A stretch of 64,000 bases of DNA from Pseudomonas sp. UMAB-08 (GCF_900095225.1 NZ_LT607419.1:270348-334347), one strand, 5' to 3'; numbered from the stretch's first letter, positions 8,954 through 17,485 are shown. Notes: generated by a model not told the origin, from the letters alone. Translations and numbers: made by a program.

Positions 8954-9589
8954 TCAATTCGAAAGGCGCGGCAGGACCAGCTCTTTGAGTTCGGTCAGCT
9001 TGCCATGAAAAAAGTGCCCACATTCTGCCACTTTCAGTAGCTCATGGGGGCGTTCAAGGGCGTCGGACCACGCGTAAACCGCTTGCGGGTCGACCACCTC
9101 GTCAGCTTCGGGCTGAATCAGGGTCAGCGGGCAGTTCTGCGGCAGTACATGCTCATTACCCAGACGCGCCACCGCCGCCGCCACCATGAACAGATGACTC
9201 AACTGCTCACCCTTGGCTTCCAGGCGTCCGCCCAGGCTGGCCGCGACAAAGCCGCCGAAGGAAAACCCGAACAGCGTGATCGGCAGATCGGGATGCTGCT
9301 CGCGCAACCATTGTGCTGCGGCTTCGGCGTCGTCGATTTCGCCAGAGCCCATATCGTGTGCGCCAGCGCTGGCGCCAACCCCGCGATAATTGAAGCGCAA
9401 GGTGATCAAACCGGCGTCGCGAGCAGTGCGCTGCAACGTCGACACGACTTTATTGAGCATGGTTCCACCCTGCACCGGGTTAGGATGGCAGATCAGCGCC
9501 ATGCCGCGTGCGTCCTCAAGATCGAGGTAAAGGGCTTCAAGCTGGCCTACCGGGCCATCAATCAATACAGGGGTTTCGCGGATGAGCAA
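8954..9589 (-). CDS. Alpha/beta hydrolase family protein
   Basis: Predicted cytosolic serine hydrolase of 211 residues (COG2945-like). The nucleophile elbow is GFSFGG with S110; the acid is probably D163 or D167, and H192 in CGHFFHG completes the triad. The N-terminal segment CHPNPVQGGTM (about residues 34-44) is typical of this subgroup, whose substrate is unknown. It lies 54 bp upstream of trpS on the same strand, so the two may be co-transcribed. It is divergent from zapG. Confidence 0.88.
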   Translation of the reverse strand: MLIRETPVLIDGPVGQLEALYLDLEDARGMALICHPNPVQGGTMLNKVVSTLQRTARDAGLITLRFNYRGVGASAGAHDMGSGEIDDAEAAAQWLREQHPDLPITLFGFSFGGFVAASLGGRLEAKGEQLSHLFMVAAAVARLGNEHVLPQNCPLTLIQPEADEVVDPQAVYAWSDALERPHELLKVAECGHFFHGKLTELKELVLPRLSN

Positions 9590-9728
9590 GAATGAACTCC
9601 GTGACCTCGAAATGGGTCGACTCGTCTAGCTGATAGTCTGTGACTTGCATACCCGTGAGCGTGCCACGGTATACAGCGCAGGTTCGAGCCGTTAACGTAA
9701 AGCAAAGCCGTTTATAGAGGAAGGACTC

Positions 9729-10163
9729 GTGGAACTCTCGCTCTTAGTTTGGTTGTTGCCGACGCTTGCCCTGGTTGTCGGCGTCGTCGTTGGTTTCCTG
9801 GTCGCACGTCTGCTACCCGGCGCCGCCCCTAACAGCACGCAGCGTCAGCTGGATGATGTTCAGGAGCGCTTCAACAGTTATCAGAACGAGGTGGTTACCC
9901 ACTTCAACAGCACGGCAACCCTGGTGAACAAGCTTTCGCAGAATTTCCAGGAAGTACAGGACCATCTCTCCGATGGTGCCAACCGCCTGGCGCTGGATGA
10001 AGTGACACGTCAACGTTTGCTGGCCAGCCTGCACGCCGATGCAGCACAAGCGCCTCGCGACCGCCTGACCCCACCCCGCACCACAGAAGCGCCGAAGGAT
10101 TACGCGCCCAAAACACCGAATGCCCCCGGCATGCTCGATGAGCATTACGGTTTGAAAAAATAA
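9729..10163 (+). CDS. zapG: ZapG / YhcB, DUF1043 inner-membrane protein
   Basis: Small inner-membrane protein of 144 residues. It has one N-terminal transmembrane helix (about residues 5-28, ending GFLVARLLPG), then a cytoplasmic coiled-coil (about 36-95) and a disordered Pro/Thr-rich tail. YhcB (ZapG) in E. coli links envelope growth with cell division. The GTG start follows AGGAAGGA, and there is no better start downstream because the membrane helix begins at once. A strong terminator follows the stop. Confidence 0.88.
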   Translation: MELSLLVWLLPTLALVVGVVVGFLVARLLPGAAPNSTQRQLDDVQERFNSYQNEVVTHFNSTATLVNKLSQNFQEVQDHLSDGANRLALDEVTRQRLLASLHADAAQAPRDRLTPPRTTEAPKDYAPKTPNAPGMLDEHYGLKK

Positions 10164-10180
10164 ACTGAGCTCCAAACACA

Positions 10181-10217
10181 AAAAACCGCCGCTCTGACCG
10201 AGCGGCGGTTTTTTTAT
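10181..10217 (+). terminator. Intrinsic terminator after zapG
   Basis: A 9-bp perfect stem (10185-10193 with 10201-10209) is followed by a run of T (10209-10215), with A residues on the other side, so it may work in both directions. Confidence 0.88.
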
Positions 10218-10271
10218 TTGGGCGGGACGCGTAGTTGCAAACAGGCCCACAGGGTTTTATGTGCAGCAAAC

Positions 10272-10318
10272 CTGTAGAAGCGCTTGCCCGCGATGGCGGT
10301 GTGTCAGACACACCGCCT
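10272..10318. repeat. REP element of Pseudomonas type
   Basis: The sequence begins TGTAGAAGCGCTTGCCCGCG, close to the familiar Pseudomonas REP head, and continues into a perfect inverted repeat, GGCGGTGTGTC (10295-10305) and GACACACCGCC (10307-10317) around a single A. It lies just outside the left copy of the cysNC-end direct repeat. Confidence 0.8.
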
Positions 10319-10325
10319 CATCCCC

Positions 10326-10390
10326 ATCAGATCGCGCCGCGGCTGCGTAGCAGTTCCAGGACTTGCTTGACGCTGTCGTCGAGTGACAGC
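10326..10390. repeat. Left copy of a 65-bp direct repeat (duplicate of the cysNC 3' end)
   Basis: These 65 bases are identical to 11367-11431, which encode the last 20 codons and stop of cysNC. The offset is 1041 bp and the first mismatch is at 10391 against 11432. The copy is not joined to the rest of cysNC and marks the left border of the lectin islet. Confidence 0.95.
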
Positions 10391-10466
10391 AATTCGATAT
10401 AGATTTTTCCTACATCACTTTCGGACTGCGGAGTCTATATAACATCTCGACCTGAAATTATGCTCT

Positions 10467-10481
10467 TCCGAAATTCGGAGG
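10467..10481 (+). promoter_or_regulatory. Inverted repeat overlapping a strong ribosome-binding site
   Basis: TCCGAA (10467-10472) and TTCGGA (10474-10479) form a perfect inverted repeat with a one-base centre. Its right arm overlaps GGAGG (10477-10481), the Shine-Dalgarno of the small lipoprotein gene at 10486. It may be a protein-binding site; with so short a loop, a stable RNA hairpin would need to open the central pairs. Confidence 0.4.
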
Positions 10482-10485
10482 ACAT

Positions 10486-10707
10486 ATGAAAACAATCGTA
10501 ACGATCGTCACCTGCATACTAGTTTCAGGCTGCATATCGGAAGACTGCTATCGCCGCTGCTTCCCCGATCTCAATTTCAAATGCGACATGAACCCTGATT
10601 TACCTGAGTGTGCCGCACGCCGAGAACGCCTGACAGTGGCGTCTAGTATCATGCCCTTGAAAAATCACCAGATATCAAACTTCCAGATGGGTCGCTCATC
10701 TGACTGA
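10486..10707 (+). CDS. Small Cys-rich putative lipoprotein, unknown function
   Basis: A 73-residue protein that I do not recognise. Residues 1-15 form a short signal peptide ending in the lipobox LVSG-C with C16 as lipidation site. The mature part has Cys at 21, 25, 33 and 42, which could form disulfides in the periplasm. The start follows GGAGG at ideal spacing. Its last 43 bp overlap the 3' end of the convergent lectin gene. Inside a lectin islet it is a candidate companion or immunity factor, but no homology supports that. The C-terminal 15-20 residues may simply be read through the overlap. Confidence 0.6.
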   Translation: MKTIVTIVTCILVSGCISEDCYRRCFPDLNFKCDMNPDLPECAARRERLTVASSIMPLKNHQISNFQMGRSSD

Positions 10708-11168
10708 AACAAGACTTTATACATTTTTGGCCATGGGAGGCGGCCGGGTACAAACCCAAAGCGAGCCCAGCATAAGGCCCCTGTTCGGTTGTCGTAGATG
10801 ACCATATTCCCGTCATCCTGCAAGGCCAAATAGCTGTTATACCAGACTGACTTGTCACGCGCATGGCTGCTCTCGGCAATCCAGGTGCGGCTCCGGAGGC
10901 TGTCATACAAGAAGCCACTGTTGCTCACAACAAAGCGCGGAGCCCCAACCATTTTCTTTCGAGAGGACAGAGTCTTGCTATAAGGCTGGCTAGTGTCGGC
11001 AACCCAGGCAACCACGCCGTGATCCTTGATCACCAAATTTCCATCGCCTTGCAACTCCAATCGGAAGCGCCCATTCGGAGATACAAGAAATTGCCCTGGT
11101 GACATAACCTGATTGGGTGGTAATACCGAGAAACCACTCCCCTGAAACGGAACATACTGAATACTCAT
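10665..11168 (-). CDS. Single-domain monocot-type (B-lectin/MMBL) lectin, possible LlpB-like bacteriocin
   Basis: A 167-residue protein with one bulb-type mannose-binding lectin domain (about residues 5-135). Sugar-site motifs of the QxDxNxVxY type are seen: Q117-Y125 is intact, and Q40-K48 has Lys for the final Tyr. A third, degenerate repeat lies near residues 82-89. There is no signal peptide and one Cys (C133). The C-terminal 30 residues are aromatic-rich and end in Trp. Lectin-like bacteriocins LlpA and pyocin L have two such domains; a single-domain class (LlpB) is also known in Pseudomonas. The start at 11168 follows AGAGG. The islet is AT-richer than its neighbours, which suggests transfer. 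Killing activity is inference. Confidence 0.85.
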   Translation of the reverse strand: MSIQYVPFQGSGFSVLPPNQVMSPGQFLVSPNGRFRLELQGDGNLVIKDHGVVAWVADTSQPYSKTLSSRKKMVGAPRFVVSNSGFLYDSLRSRTWIAESSHARDKSVWYNSYLALQDDGNMVIYDNRTGALCWARFGFVPGRLPWPKMYKVLFQSDERPIWKFDIW

Positions 11169-11312
11169 ACTTGCCTCTACAAACAATAATTGAGTACCCA
11201 CTCGATCAGATTAATACCTCGCTCACGCCATACGTATATATAGACAACCCAGACTATTATTTTGCGCTCCGACACACACAAAACATCATCTAACGTACAA
11301 CTTACACGCAAT

Positions 11313-11350
11313 AAAAAACCCTGCGAAGAATCACTCCTTCGCAGGGTCTT
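11313..11350 (-). terminator. Intrinsic terminator after cysNC
   Basis: A 10-bp perfect stem (11319-11328 with 11337-11346) is followed on the minus strand by GGGTTTTTTAT. A TCTTTT run on the plus side could also stop transcripts coming the other way. Confidence 0.88.
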
Positions 11351-11366
11351 TTGTCAGCGAACAGCG

Positions 11367-11431
11367 ATCAGATCGCGCCGCGGCTGCGTAGCAGTTCCAG
11401 GACTTGCTTGACGCTGTCGTCGAGTGACAGC
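11367..11431. repeat. Right copy of the 65-bp direct repeat (native cysNC 3' end)
   Basis: Identical to 10326-10390. This copy contains the functional stop and last 20 codons of cysNC, so the gene stays intact despite the inserted islet. Confidence 0.95.
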
Positions 11432-13263
11432 GATTGAGTGTCGATCACCAGATCGGCATTCAACGGCACGTCATACGCGAAGGATTCACCCGGAATGTTG
11501 TCGCCATTGGCGGCATACAGACCCTGCGGATCACGCTCGCGGCAGACCGCTGGCGAAGCCTGGACGTAAACGGTGATCAGACGATCATCGCCAATCAGCG
11601 ATTTAGCCTGTTCGCGACCTTCGGCGTCCGGCGCAACGAATGCCGCCAGTGTCAGCAGGCCCGCTTCGTTGAACTGACGCGCCACGTGCGCGGCACGTCG
11701 CCAGTTTTCGGTACGCCCGGCACGGTCCTGCGGTAGACCCTTGTTCAGGTCATGGCGCAGGTTCTGGCCGTCAAGCACGTAGACCGCACGGCCCATGTCG
11801 AACAGTTTGCGTTCAACGGCATAGGCCAGGGTGCTTTTGCCAGCGCCGGACAAGCCGCTGAACAATACCGTGGCAGGCTGCTGACCGAAACGCCGCGCAC
11901 GTTCTTCAGTGGCAACGTGAGCCTTGTGGTCGTGGTGGCTACCACCGACAACGACTGGGCGGGCGATGATCATGCCCGCGGCAACGGTGCCGTTGGTCAA
12001 CCGATCGATGACGATGAAAGAACCCGTGGTGCGGTTGCTGTCATAACCATCCAGCGCAATCGCGCTGTCGAGGCTGATCTTGACCCGACCGATTTCGTTC
12101 AGCTGCAATGCGCTGGCCGGGCCTTCGGCCAACGTGTTGACGTCGACCCTGTAGGCGATGCTGGCAACAGAGCCCTGCACGTAGCTGGTGGCGCGCTTGA
12201 TGTCGTACTTCTTGCCCGGCAGCATCGGCTCTTCAGCCATCCACACCATCATCGCATCGAAGGTGTCAGTGATCTGCGGAATGCTGTCGGCATGCACCAG
12301 CAAGTCGCCACGGGAGATGTCGACTTCGTCTTCCATGGTCAGGGTCACTGCCTGGCCTGGACCGGCGTGTTCCAGCTCGCCATCAAAGGTGACGATGGAT
12401 TTGACCCGGCTGGTCTTGCCGGACGGCAACACGATGATTTCATCGCCTTTGTGCACGATGCCGCTGGCCAGGGTACCGGCGAAACCACGGAAGTTCAGGT
12501 TTGGACGGTTAACGTACTGCACCGGGAAACGCAGGTCGGTGAAGTTGCGATCAGCCGCAAACTCTACGGTCTCGAGAATCTCCATCAACGTCTGGCCGGT
12601 GTACCACGGCGAACGCTCGCTGTGATTGACCACGTTGTCGCCCTTCAGCGCGGACATCGGGACGAAATGCATGGTGGTCGGCTTGAGCGCGATGCCATCG
12701 GCAAACTTCAGGTAATCGGCCTTGATCGACTCGAAAACACCTTCATCGAAGTTCTTCAGGTCCATCTTGTTGATGGCGACGACGATGTGTTTGATGCCCA
12801 ACAGCGAAGCGATGAAGCTGTGGCGGCGGGTCTGGGTCTGCACGCCGTAACGGGCGTCCACCAGAATGATCGCCAGGTCACAGGTCGACGCACCGGTGGC
12901 CATGTTGCGGGTGTACTGCTCATGGCCCGGGGTATCGGCAATGATGAATTTGCGTTTGGCGGTGGAGAAATAGCGATACGCGACATCGATGGTGATGCCC
13001 TGCTCACGCTCGGCCTGCAGGCCGTCTACCAGCAACGCCAGGTCGATATCGTCGCCGGTGGTGCCGACTTTTTTCGAGTCGCGGGTAATGGCTTCCAGGT
13101 GATCTTCGTAGATCATCTTGGAGTCATGCAGCAGGCGGCCGATCAGCGTGCTTTTGCCGTCGTCGACGTTACCGCAGGTGAGAAAGCGCAGCAGTTCTTT
13201 ACGTTCGTGCTGGCCCAGATAGGCGAGGATGTCCTCGCTGATCAATTCTGATTGATGCGACAT
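11368..13263 (-). CDS. cysNC: Sulfate adenylyltransferase subunit 1 / adenylylsulfate kinase fusion
   Basis: Bifunctional sulfate-activation enzyme of 631 residues. The CysN part is a GTPase that drives ATP sulfurylase with CysD; the CysC part phosphorylates APS to PAPS. GTPase motifs are GNVDDGKST (31-39), DTPGHEQY (110-117) and NKMD (165-168). The kinase P-loop is GLSGAGKS at 470-477. The start at 13263 ([11 protein letters not shown]) has AGGGTG six bases upstream and matches the P. aeruginosa protein; a GTG at 13272 is poorly placed. It lies directly downstream of cysD. Its last 20 codons are duplicated 1041 bp away. Confidence 0.97.
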   Translation of the reverse strand: MSHQSELISEDILAYLGQHERKELLRFLTCGNVDDGKSTLIGRLLHDSKMIYEDHLEAITRDSKKVGTTGDDIDLALLVDGLQAEREQGITIDVAYRYFSTAKRKFIIADTPGHEQYTRNMATGASTCDLAIILVDARYGVQTQTRRHSFIASLLGIKHIVVAINKMDLKNFDEGVFESIKADYLKFADGIALKPTTMHFVPMSALKGDNVVNHSERSPWYTGQTLMEILETVEFAADRNFTDLRFPVQYVNRPNLNFRGFAGTLASGIVHKGDEIIVLPSGKTSRVKSIVTFDGELEHAGPGQAVTLTMEDEVDISRGDLLVHADSIPQITDTFDAMMVWMAEEPMLPGKKYDIKRATSYVQGSVASIAYRVDVNTLAEGPASALQLNEIGRVKISLDSAIALDGYDSNRTTGSFIVIDRLTNGTVAAGMIIARPVVVGGSHHDHKAHVATEERARRFGQQPATVLFSGLSGAGKSTLAYAVERKLFDMGRAVYVLDGQNLRHDLNKGLPQDRAGRTENWRRAAHVARQFNEAGLLTLAAFVAPDAEGREQAKSLIGDDRLITVYVQASPAVCRERDPQGLYAANGDNIPGESFAYDVPLNADLVIDTQSLSLDDSVKQVLELLRSRGAI

Positions 13264-13277
13264 GTGAGACACCCTGT

Positions 13278-14195
13278 TTAGAAATAGCCCTGACGTTTCT
13301 TGTCTTCCATGGAACCGGCGCCATCGTGATCGATGACTCGGCCCTGGCGTTCGGACGTTCGCGTCAGGAGCATTTCCTGAATGATGTCCGTGAGGCTGGT
13401 CGCCTCGGACTCAACCGCGCCCGTTAACGGGTAGTCGCCAAGTGTACGGAAACGCACTTTCTTCTTGACGATACGCGCCTTGTCCTCATCGCTGAGGTGA
13501 TTCAGGAGACGCTCGTCGTCGATCATGACCAGGGTGCCATTCATCTCGATCACATCACGCTCGGCCGCAAAATACAGCGGTACGATCGGGATGCCTTCGA
13601 GGTAGATGTACTGCCAGATATCCAACTCGGTCCAGTTCGACAGCGGGAATACCCGGATCGACTCGCCCTTGTTGACCTTGCCGTTGTACACGTTCCACAA
13701 CTCGGGACGCTGATTCTTCGGGTCCCAACGGTGCTTGCTGTCACGGAAGGAATACACACGCTCTTTGGCGCGGGACTTTTCTTCATCGCGGCGAGCACCA
13801 CCAAACGCGGCATCGAAGCCGTATTTGTCGAGGGCCTGCTTGAGGCCTTCGGTCTTCATGATATCGGTGTGTTTGGAGCTGCCGTGAGTCAGGGGGCTGA
13901 TGCCCTGCGCCACGCCGTCTGGATTGACGTGCACGATCAGATCCAGGCCCAGCTCTTCGACCATGCGGTCGCGGAAGCTGTACATTTCCTTGAACTTCCA
14001 CCGGGTATCGACATGCATCACCGGAAACGGCAATTTGCCCGGGAAGAACGCTTTACGCGCCAAGTGCAGCATTACGGCGGAATCTTTACCGACGGAGTAC
14101 AGCATCACCGGGTTATCAAACTCGGCGGCGACCTCGCGGATGATGTGGATGCTTTCCGCCTCCAGCTGTTTCAGATGCGTCAGTTTGTCGACCAT
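13278..14195 (-). CDS. cysD: Sulfate adenylyltransferase subunit 2
   Basis: Catalytic subunit of ATP sulfurylase, which makes APS from sulfate and ATP with CysN as GTP-driven partner. The 305-residue protein has the PP-loop motif [10 protein letters not shown] (residues 34-43) and conserved segments such as [16 protein letters not shown] and [11 protein letters not shown]. Length is normal. It is the first gene of cysD-cysNC, 14 bp before cysNC. The 135-bp upstream gap probably holds the promoter, but no clear CysB site could be assigned. Confidence 0.97.
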   Translation of the reverse strand: MVDKLTHLKQLEAESIHIIREVAAEFDNPVMLYSVGKDSAVMLHLARKAFFPGKLPFPVMHVDTRWKFKEMYSFRDRMVEELGLDLIVHVNPDGVAQGISPLTHGSSKHTDIMKTEGLKQALDKYGFDAAFGGARRDEEKSRAKERVYSFRDSKHRWDPKNQRPELWNVYNGKVNKGESIRVFPLSNWTELDIWQYIYLEGIPIVPLYFAAERDVIEMNGTLVMIDDERLLNHLSDEDKARIVKKKVRFRTLGDYPLTGAVESEATSLTDIIQEMLLTRTSERQGRVIDHDGAGSMEDKKRQGYF

Positions 14196-14330
14196 AGCTA
14201 CTCACGAAAACGTACGGATGGACGGCCAGCGGGCCGTGTTCGAGCCGGGCACTCTAGCACAGCGCCTGCTTCTATTCAGGGGGCGAGCTAGATCGAAACG
14301 TTCTATGAATAGATCGCCTCGTTTGGGTCA

Positions 14331-15089
14331 TCAAATCGGATTGGGACAATCGATGAACAGATGCTCCAGCGCAAAGCGTCGCGCCAGGTAATCCCCCAGC
14401 GCTTGAACACCATAGCGCTCGGTGGCGTGGTGACCGGCGGCGATAAAACTGATGTCGTTTTCCCGCGCACTATGGAACGTCTGCTCGGATGCCTCGCCAC
14501 TGAGGTACAGATCGACACCGGCCAGTACACCCTGATCGATATAACCCTGACCACCCCCGGTGCACCACCCGACCCGACGAATCATTTTGCTGCCTTCGAT
14601 CAGCAGCGGCTCTCGACCCAGCGCGTCCTGCACGCGCCGGGCGAAGTCACGGGGCGTCACGGGCTCGGCCAACGAACCGACCAGCCCGACGATGCGCGGA
14701 TTGTCCGGGTCCAGCGGCCCTTCGACGGTGATGTCCAGCTGACGAGCCAGTTGCACGTTATTCCCGACTTCTGGGTGCAGGTCCAGCGGCAAGTGGTAAG
14801 CCAACAGACTAATGTCATGCTTGAGTAATGTTTTCAGGCGACGCTGCTTGATGCCGGTGATGCAAGGATTCTCGCCCTTCCAGAAGTAGCCGTGATGCAC
14901 CAGGATCAAATCCGCCTGAGCCTCGACCGCGGCATCGAGCAAGGCCTGGCTGGCAGTGACACCGCTGACGATCCTCATCACTTGCGGGCGGCCCTCGATT
15001 TGTAATCCGTTGGGGCAATAATCCTGGATCCGCGAGCTATTCAGATAGCGGTCCGCTTCCTCGACCAGGGTGCTCAGGGCAACAGCCAT
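14331..15089 (-). CDS. NIF3-family dinuclear metal centre protein (YbgI-like)
   Basis: A 252-residue member of the Nif3/YbgI family, often annotated as GTP cyclohydrolase 1 type 2 although its physiological role is unsettled. Likely metal ligands are H65 and H66 (VHHGYFWKG), D103 (PLDLHPEVGNN), and H220 or H221 with E224 (AGHHATERYG). Length matches the short form without a PII-like insert. The gene is divergent from algW, with 114 bp between the two starts. This neighbourhood (algW, NIF3, cysD) recurs in Pseudomonas. Confidence 0.9.
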   Translation of the reverse strand: MAVALSTLVEEADRYLNSSRIQDYCPNGLQIEGRPQVMRIVSGVTASQALLDAAVEAQADLILVHHGYFWKGENPCITGIKQRRLKTLLKHDISLLAYHLPLDLHPEVGNNVQLARQLDITVEGPLDPDNPRIVGLVGSLAEPVTPRDFARRVQDALGREPLLIEGSKMIRRVGWCTGGGQGYIDQGVLAGVDLYLSGEASEQTFHSARENDISFIAAGHHATERYGVQALGDYLARRFALEHLFIDCPNPI

Positions 15090-15131
15090 AAAAGACTCCT
15101 AAATATGCAGTTCAGCGCTGCTCGGTACTCG

Positions 15132-15137
15132 TATAAT
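15132..15137 (+). promoter_or_regulatory. Candidate -10 box of algW
   Basis: A perfect TATAAT lies 66 bases upstream of the algW ATG in the divergent gap. The -35 region is weak (AGTTCA at 17-bp spacing). Confidence 0.4.
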
Positions 15138-15203
15138 GCCCGCCATTATGGCGCAGCTCAGGCAAAAAGCTGCTGCGCTTGGCAATCATCAGGACTTTGC
15201 TCA

Positions 15204-16361
15204 ATGCTCAAGGCACTGCGTTTCTTCGGCTGGCCGTTGCTGGCCGGCGTGCTCATCGCTCTGCTGGTTATTCAGCGCTACCCGCAATGGGTGGGGCTGC
15301 CCAGCCAAGACGTGAACCTGCAACAGGCGCCGCAGTCGTCTACGGTGCAGAAGGGTCCGGTGTCCTATGCCGATGCGGTCAGCATCGCCGCACCTGCCGT
15401 GGCCAACCTGTACACGACCAAAGTGGTCAACAAATCAAGTCACCCGCTGTTCGAAGACCCGCAGTTCAGACGCTTTTTCGGCGACAACCTGCCCAAACAG
15501 CGGCGCATGGAGTCGAGCCTCGGTTCAGCCGTGATCATGAGCCCGGAAGGCTACCTGCTGACCAACAACCACGTGACCGCGGGCGCTGATCAGATCGTCG
15601 TGGCACTCAAGGACGGCCGTGAAACATTGGCCCGAGTAATTGGCAGCGACCCTGAGACCGATCTGGCGGTCCTGAAAATCGACCTGAAGAATCTGCCCGC
15701 GATCACCATCGCCCTCTCCGACAACATCCGTATCGGCGACGTAGCGCTGGCCATCGGCAACCCGTTCGGGGTCGGCCAGACAGTGACCATGGGCATCATC
15801 AGTGCCACCGGGCGCAATCAACTGGGCCTCAATACGTACGAAGATTTCATTCAGACCGATGCGGCGATCAACCCCGGCAACTCCGGCGGTGCGCTGGTGG
15901 ATGCCACCGGCAATCTGACCGGGATCAACACGGCAATTTTCTCCAAGTCCGGTGGCTCGCAAGGCATCGGCTTTGCGATTCCGACCAAACTGGCGCTGGA
16001 GGTAATGAAAGCAATCATTGAGCACGGCCAGGTGATTCGCGGCTGGCTAGGGATTGAAGTTCAGCCACTGACCCAGGATCTGGCTGAGTCTTTCGGCTTG
16101 AAAGACCGCCCCGGCATCGTGGTAGCCGGTATTTTCCAGGACGGTCCGGCGCAAAAAGCCGGCCTGCAACTGGGCGACGTGATTCTGAGCATTAACGGCG
16201 AACCTGCCGGCGATGGGCGGCGCTCGATGAATCAGGTAGCGCGCACCAAGCCCAGCGACAAAGTCGACATTGAGGTTATGCGCAACGGCAAGGATCTCAA
16301 GCTGACCGCTGAGGTCGGCTTGCGTCCGCCGCCGCTTACGAAGCCAGCAACAGAGGAATAA
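15204..16361 (+). CDS. algW: Periplasmic site-1 serine protease AlgW (DegS-type)
   Basis: Membrane-anchored HtrA-family protease that cuts the anti-sigma factor MucA when its PDZ domain senses misfolded envelope proteins, releasing the alginate/envelope-stress sigma factor AlgU. The 385-residue protein has an N-terminal signal anchor (about 8-24), a trypsin-like domain with H123, D153 and S227 (GNSGGA), and one PDZ domain (about 280-370). S227 matches the position reported for P. aeruginosa AlgW. The start MLKALRFFGWPLL was chosen because it places the anchor at the N-terminus. A terminator follows. Confidence 0.95.
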   Translation: MLKALRFFGWPLLAGVLIALLVIQRYPQWVGLPSQDVNLQQAPQSSTVQKGPVSYADAVSIAAPAVANLYTTKVVNKSSHPLFEDPQFRRFFGDNLPKQRRMESSLGSAVIMSPEGYLLTNNHVTAGADQIVVALKDGRETLARVIGSDPETDLAVLKIDLKNLPAITIALSDNIRIGDVALAIGNPFGVGQTVTMGIISATGRNQLGLNTYEDFIQTDAAINPGNSGGALVDATGNLTGINTAIFSKSGGSQGIGFAIPTKLALEVMKAIIEHGQVIRGWLGIEVQPLTQDLAESFGLKDRPGIVVAGIFQDGPAQKAGLQLGDVILSINGEPAGDGRRSMNQVARTKPSDKVDIEVMRNGKDLKLTAEVGLRPPPLTKPATEE

Positions 16362-16379
16362 CACGGTACATCAGGCAGG

Positions 16380-16415
16380 CCGTGGGAACGAATGAGTTCG
16401 CGCCCACGGTTTTTC
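16380..16415 (+). terminator. Intrinsic terminator between algW and hisC
   Basis: CCGTGGG (16380-16386) pairs with CCCACGG (16403-16409) and is followed by TTTTTCT on the plus strand. It lies in the convergent gap and serves algW. Confidence 0.8.
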
Positions 16416-16431
16416 TGGCAAGCCTTATAAA

Positions 16432-17484
16432 TCAGAGCTCGCCCAAGCCGTCCAGCAACGCCTGATTCTGCTCTGGCGTGCCAATGCTGATCCGCAGGAA
16501 CTGCGCGATGCGTTCCTGTTTAAAGTGCCTAACGATAACGCCCTGCTCCCTCAACTTGGCCGCCAGCCCCGCTGCGTCATGCTGCGGGTGACGTGCAAAG
16601 ATGAAGTTGGCCGCTGAAGGCAATACGTCGAAACCCTTGCCCTTCAACTGCTCGACCAACGCGTCACGGCTGTCGATAACTGCCTTGCAGGTGGCGTCGA
16701 AATACTCACGGTCTTCAAACGCAGCTGCCGCACCGACAATCGCCAGACGATCCAGTGGATAAGAGTTGAAGCTGTTCTTGACCCGCTCCAACGCCTCGAT
16801 CAGGTCCGGATGCCCCACCGCCAAACCTACCCGCAGCCCCGCCAGCGAACGCGACTTGGACAGGGTTTGCGTGACCAGCAGATTCGGGTAACGGTCCACC
16901 AGACTGATCGCGGTTTCGCCGCCAAAGTCGATGTATGCCTCGTCCACCACCACTACCGATTCGGTATTGGCCTTGAGCAACTGCTCAATGGCGTCCAGCG
17001 CCAGCAGGCAACCGGTTGGCGCATTCGGATTGGGGAAAATGACGCCGCTGTTAGGCTGCGCGTAATCCTCGAGACGAATCTGGAAGTGCTCGTCCAGCGG
17101 CACTGCGGTGAAATCAATCCCGTATAAACCGCAATACACCGGATAGAAGCTGTAGCTGATATCCGGAAAAAGCAGGGGTAGATCGTGCTTGAAAAACGCG
17201 TTGAAGGCGTGAGCAAGCACTTCATCGGAGCCATTGCCGAGAAACACTTGATTGCCCTGCACGCCGTAATACCTGGCAACCGCCTGCTTAAGCAGGTCGC
17301 TGTTCGGGTCCGGGTACAGGCGCAGGTCGTCGGAGAGCTCGGCGCGCATCGCCGCCAATGCTTTTGGCGATGGCCCATACGGGTTTTCGTTGGTATTGAG
17401 CTTGGTCAGCTTGGTCAGCTTCGGCTGCTCGCCCGGCACATAAGGCACCAGACCGCTGACGAAAGGACTCCAGAATTTGCTCAT
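16432..17484 (-). CDS. hisC: Histidinol-phosphate aminotransferase
   Basis: PLP-dependent class II aminotransferase that converts imidazole-acetol phosphate to histidinol phosphate. The 350-residue protein has the nucleotide-like loop [11 protein letters not shown] (30-40), D181 contacting the pyridine nitrogen, and the Schiff-base lysine K210 in [14 protein letters not shown]. The start [15 protein letters not shown] fits the family; the longer in-frame start lies inside hisD. It sits one base after the hisD stop, as the last gene of the murA-hisGDC run, and converges on algW. Confidence 0.96.
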   Translation of the reverse strand: MSKFWSPFVSGLVPYVPGEQPKLTKLTKLNTNENPYGPSPKALAAMRAELSDDLRLYPDPNSDLLKQAVARYYGVQGNQVFLGNGSDEVLAHAFNAFFKHDLPLLFPDISYSFYPVYCGLYGIDFTAVPLDEHFQIRLEDYAQPNSGVIFPNPNAPTGCLLALDAIEQLLKANTESVVVVDEAYIDFGGETAISLVDRYPNLLVTQTLSKSRSLAGLRVGLAVGHPDLIEALERVKNSFNSYPLDRLAIVGAAAAFEDREYFDATCKAVIDSRDALVEQLKGKGFDVLPSAANFIFARHPQHDAAGLAAKLREQGVIVRHFKQERIAQFLRISIGTPEQNQALLDGLGEL

Positions 17485-17485
17485 G

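Noticed and set aside
10326-10480. A truncated second cysNC gene
   Set aside because: Only the last 20 codons and stop match; upstream of them the sequence does not resemble cysNC. It is a repeat border, not a pseudogene.
11220-11260. LexA-like box upstream of the lectin gene
   Set aside because: The TATATATA core is there, but the CTG and CAG ends of the LexA consensus are missing, so SOS control is not supported by sequence.
11752-13251. A 499-codon plus-strand frame opposite cysNC
   Set aside because: Antisense to an unambiguous gene; high-GC codon bias on the coding strand opens this frame. No domain is recognisable.
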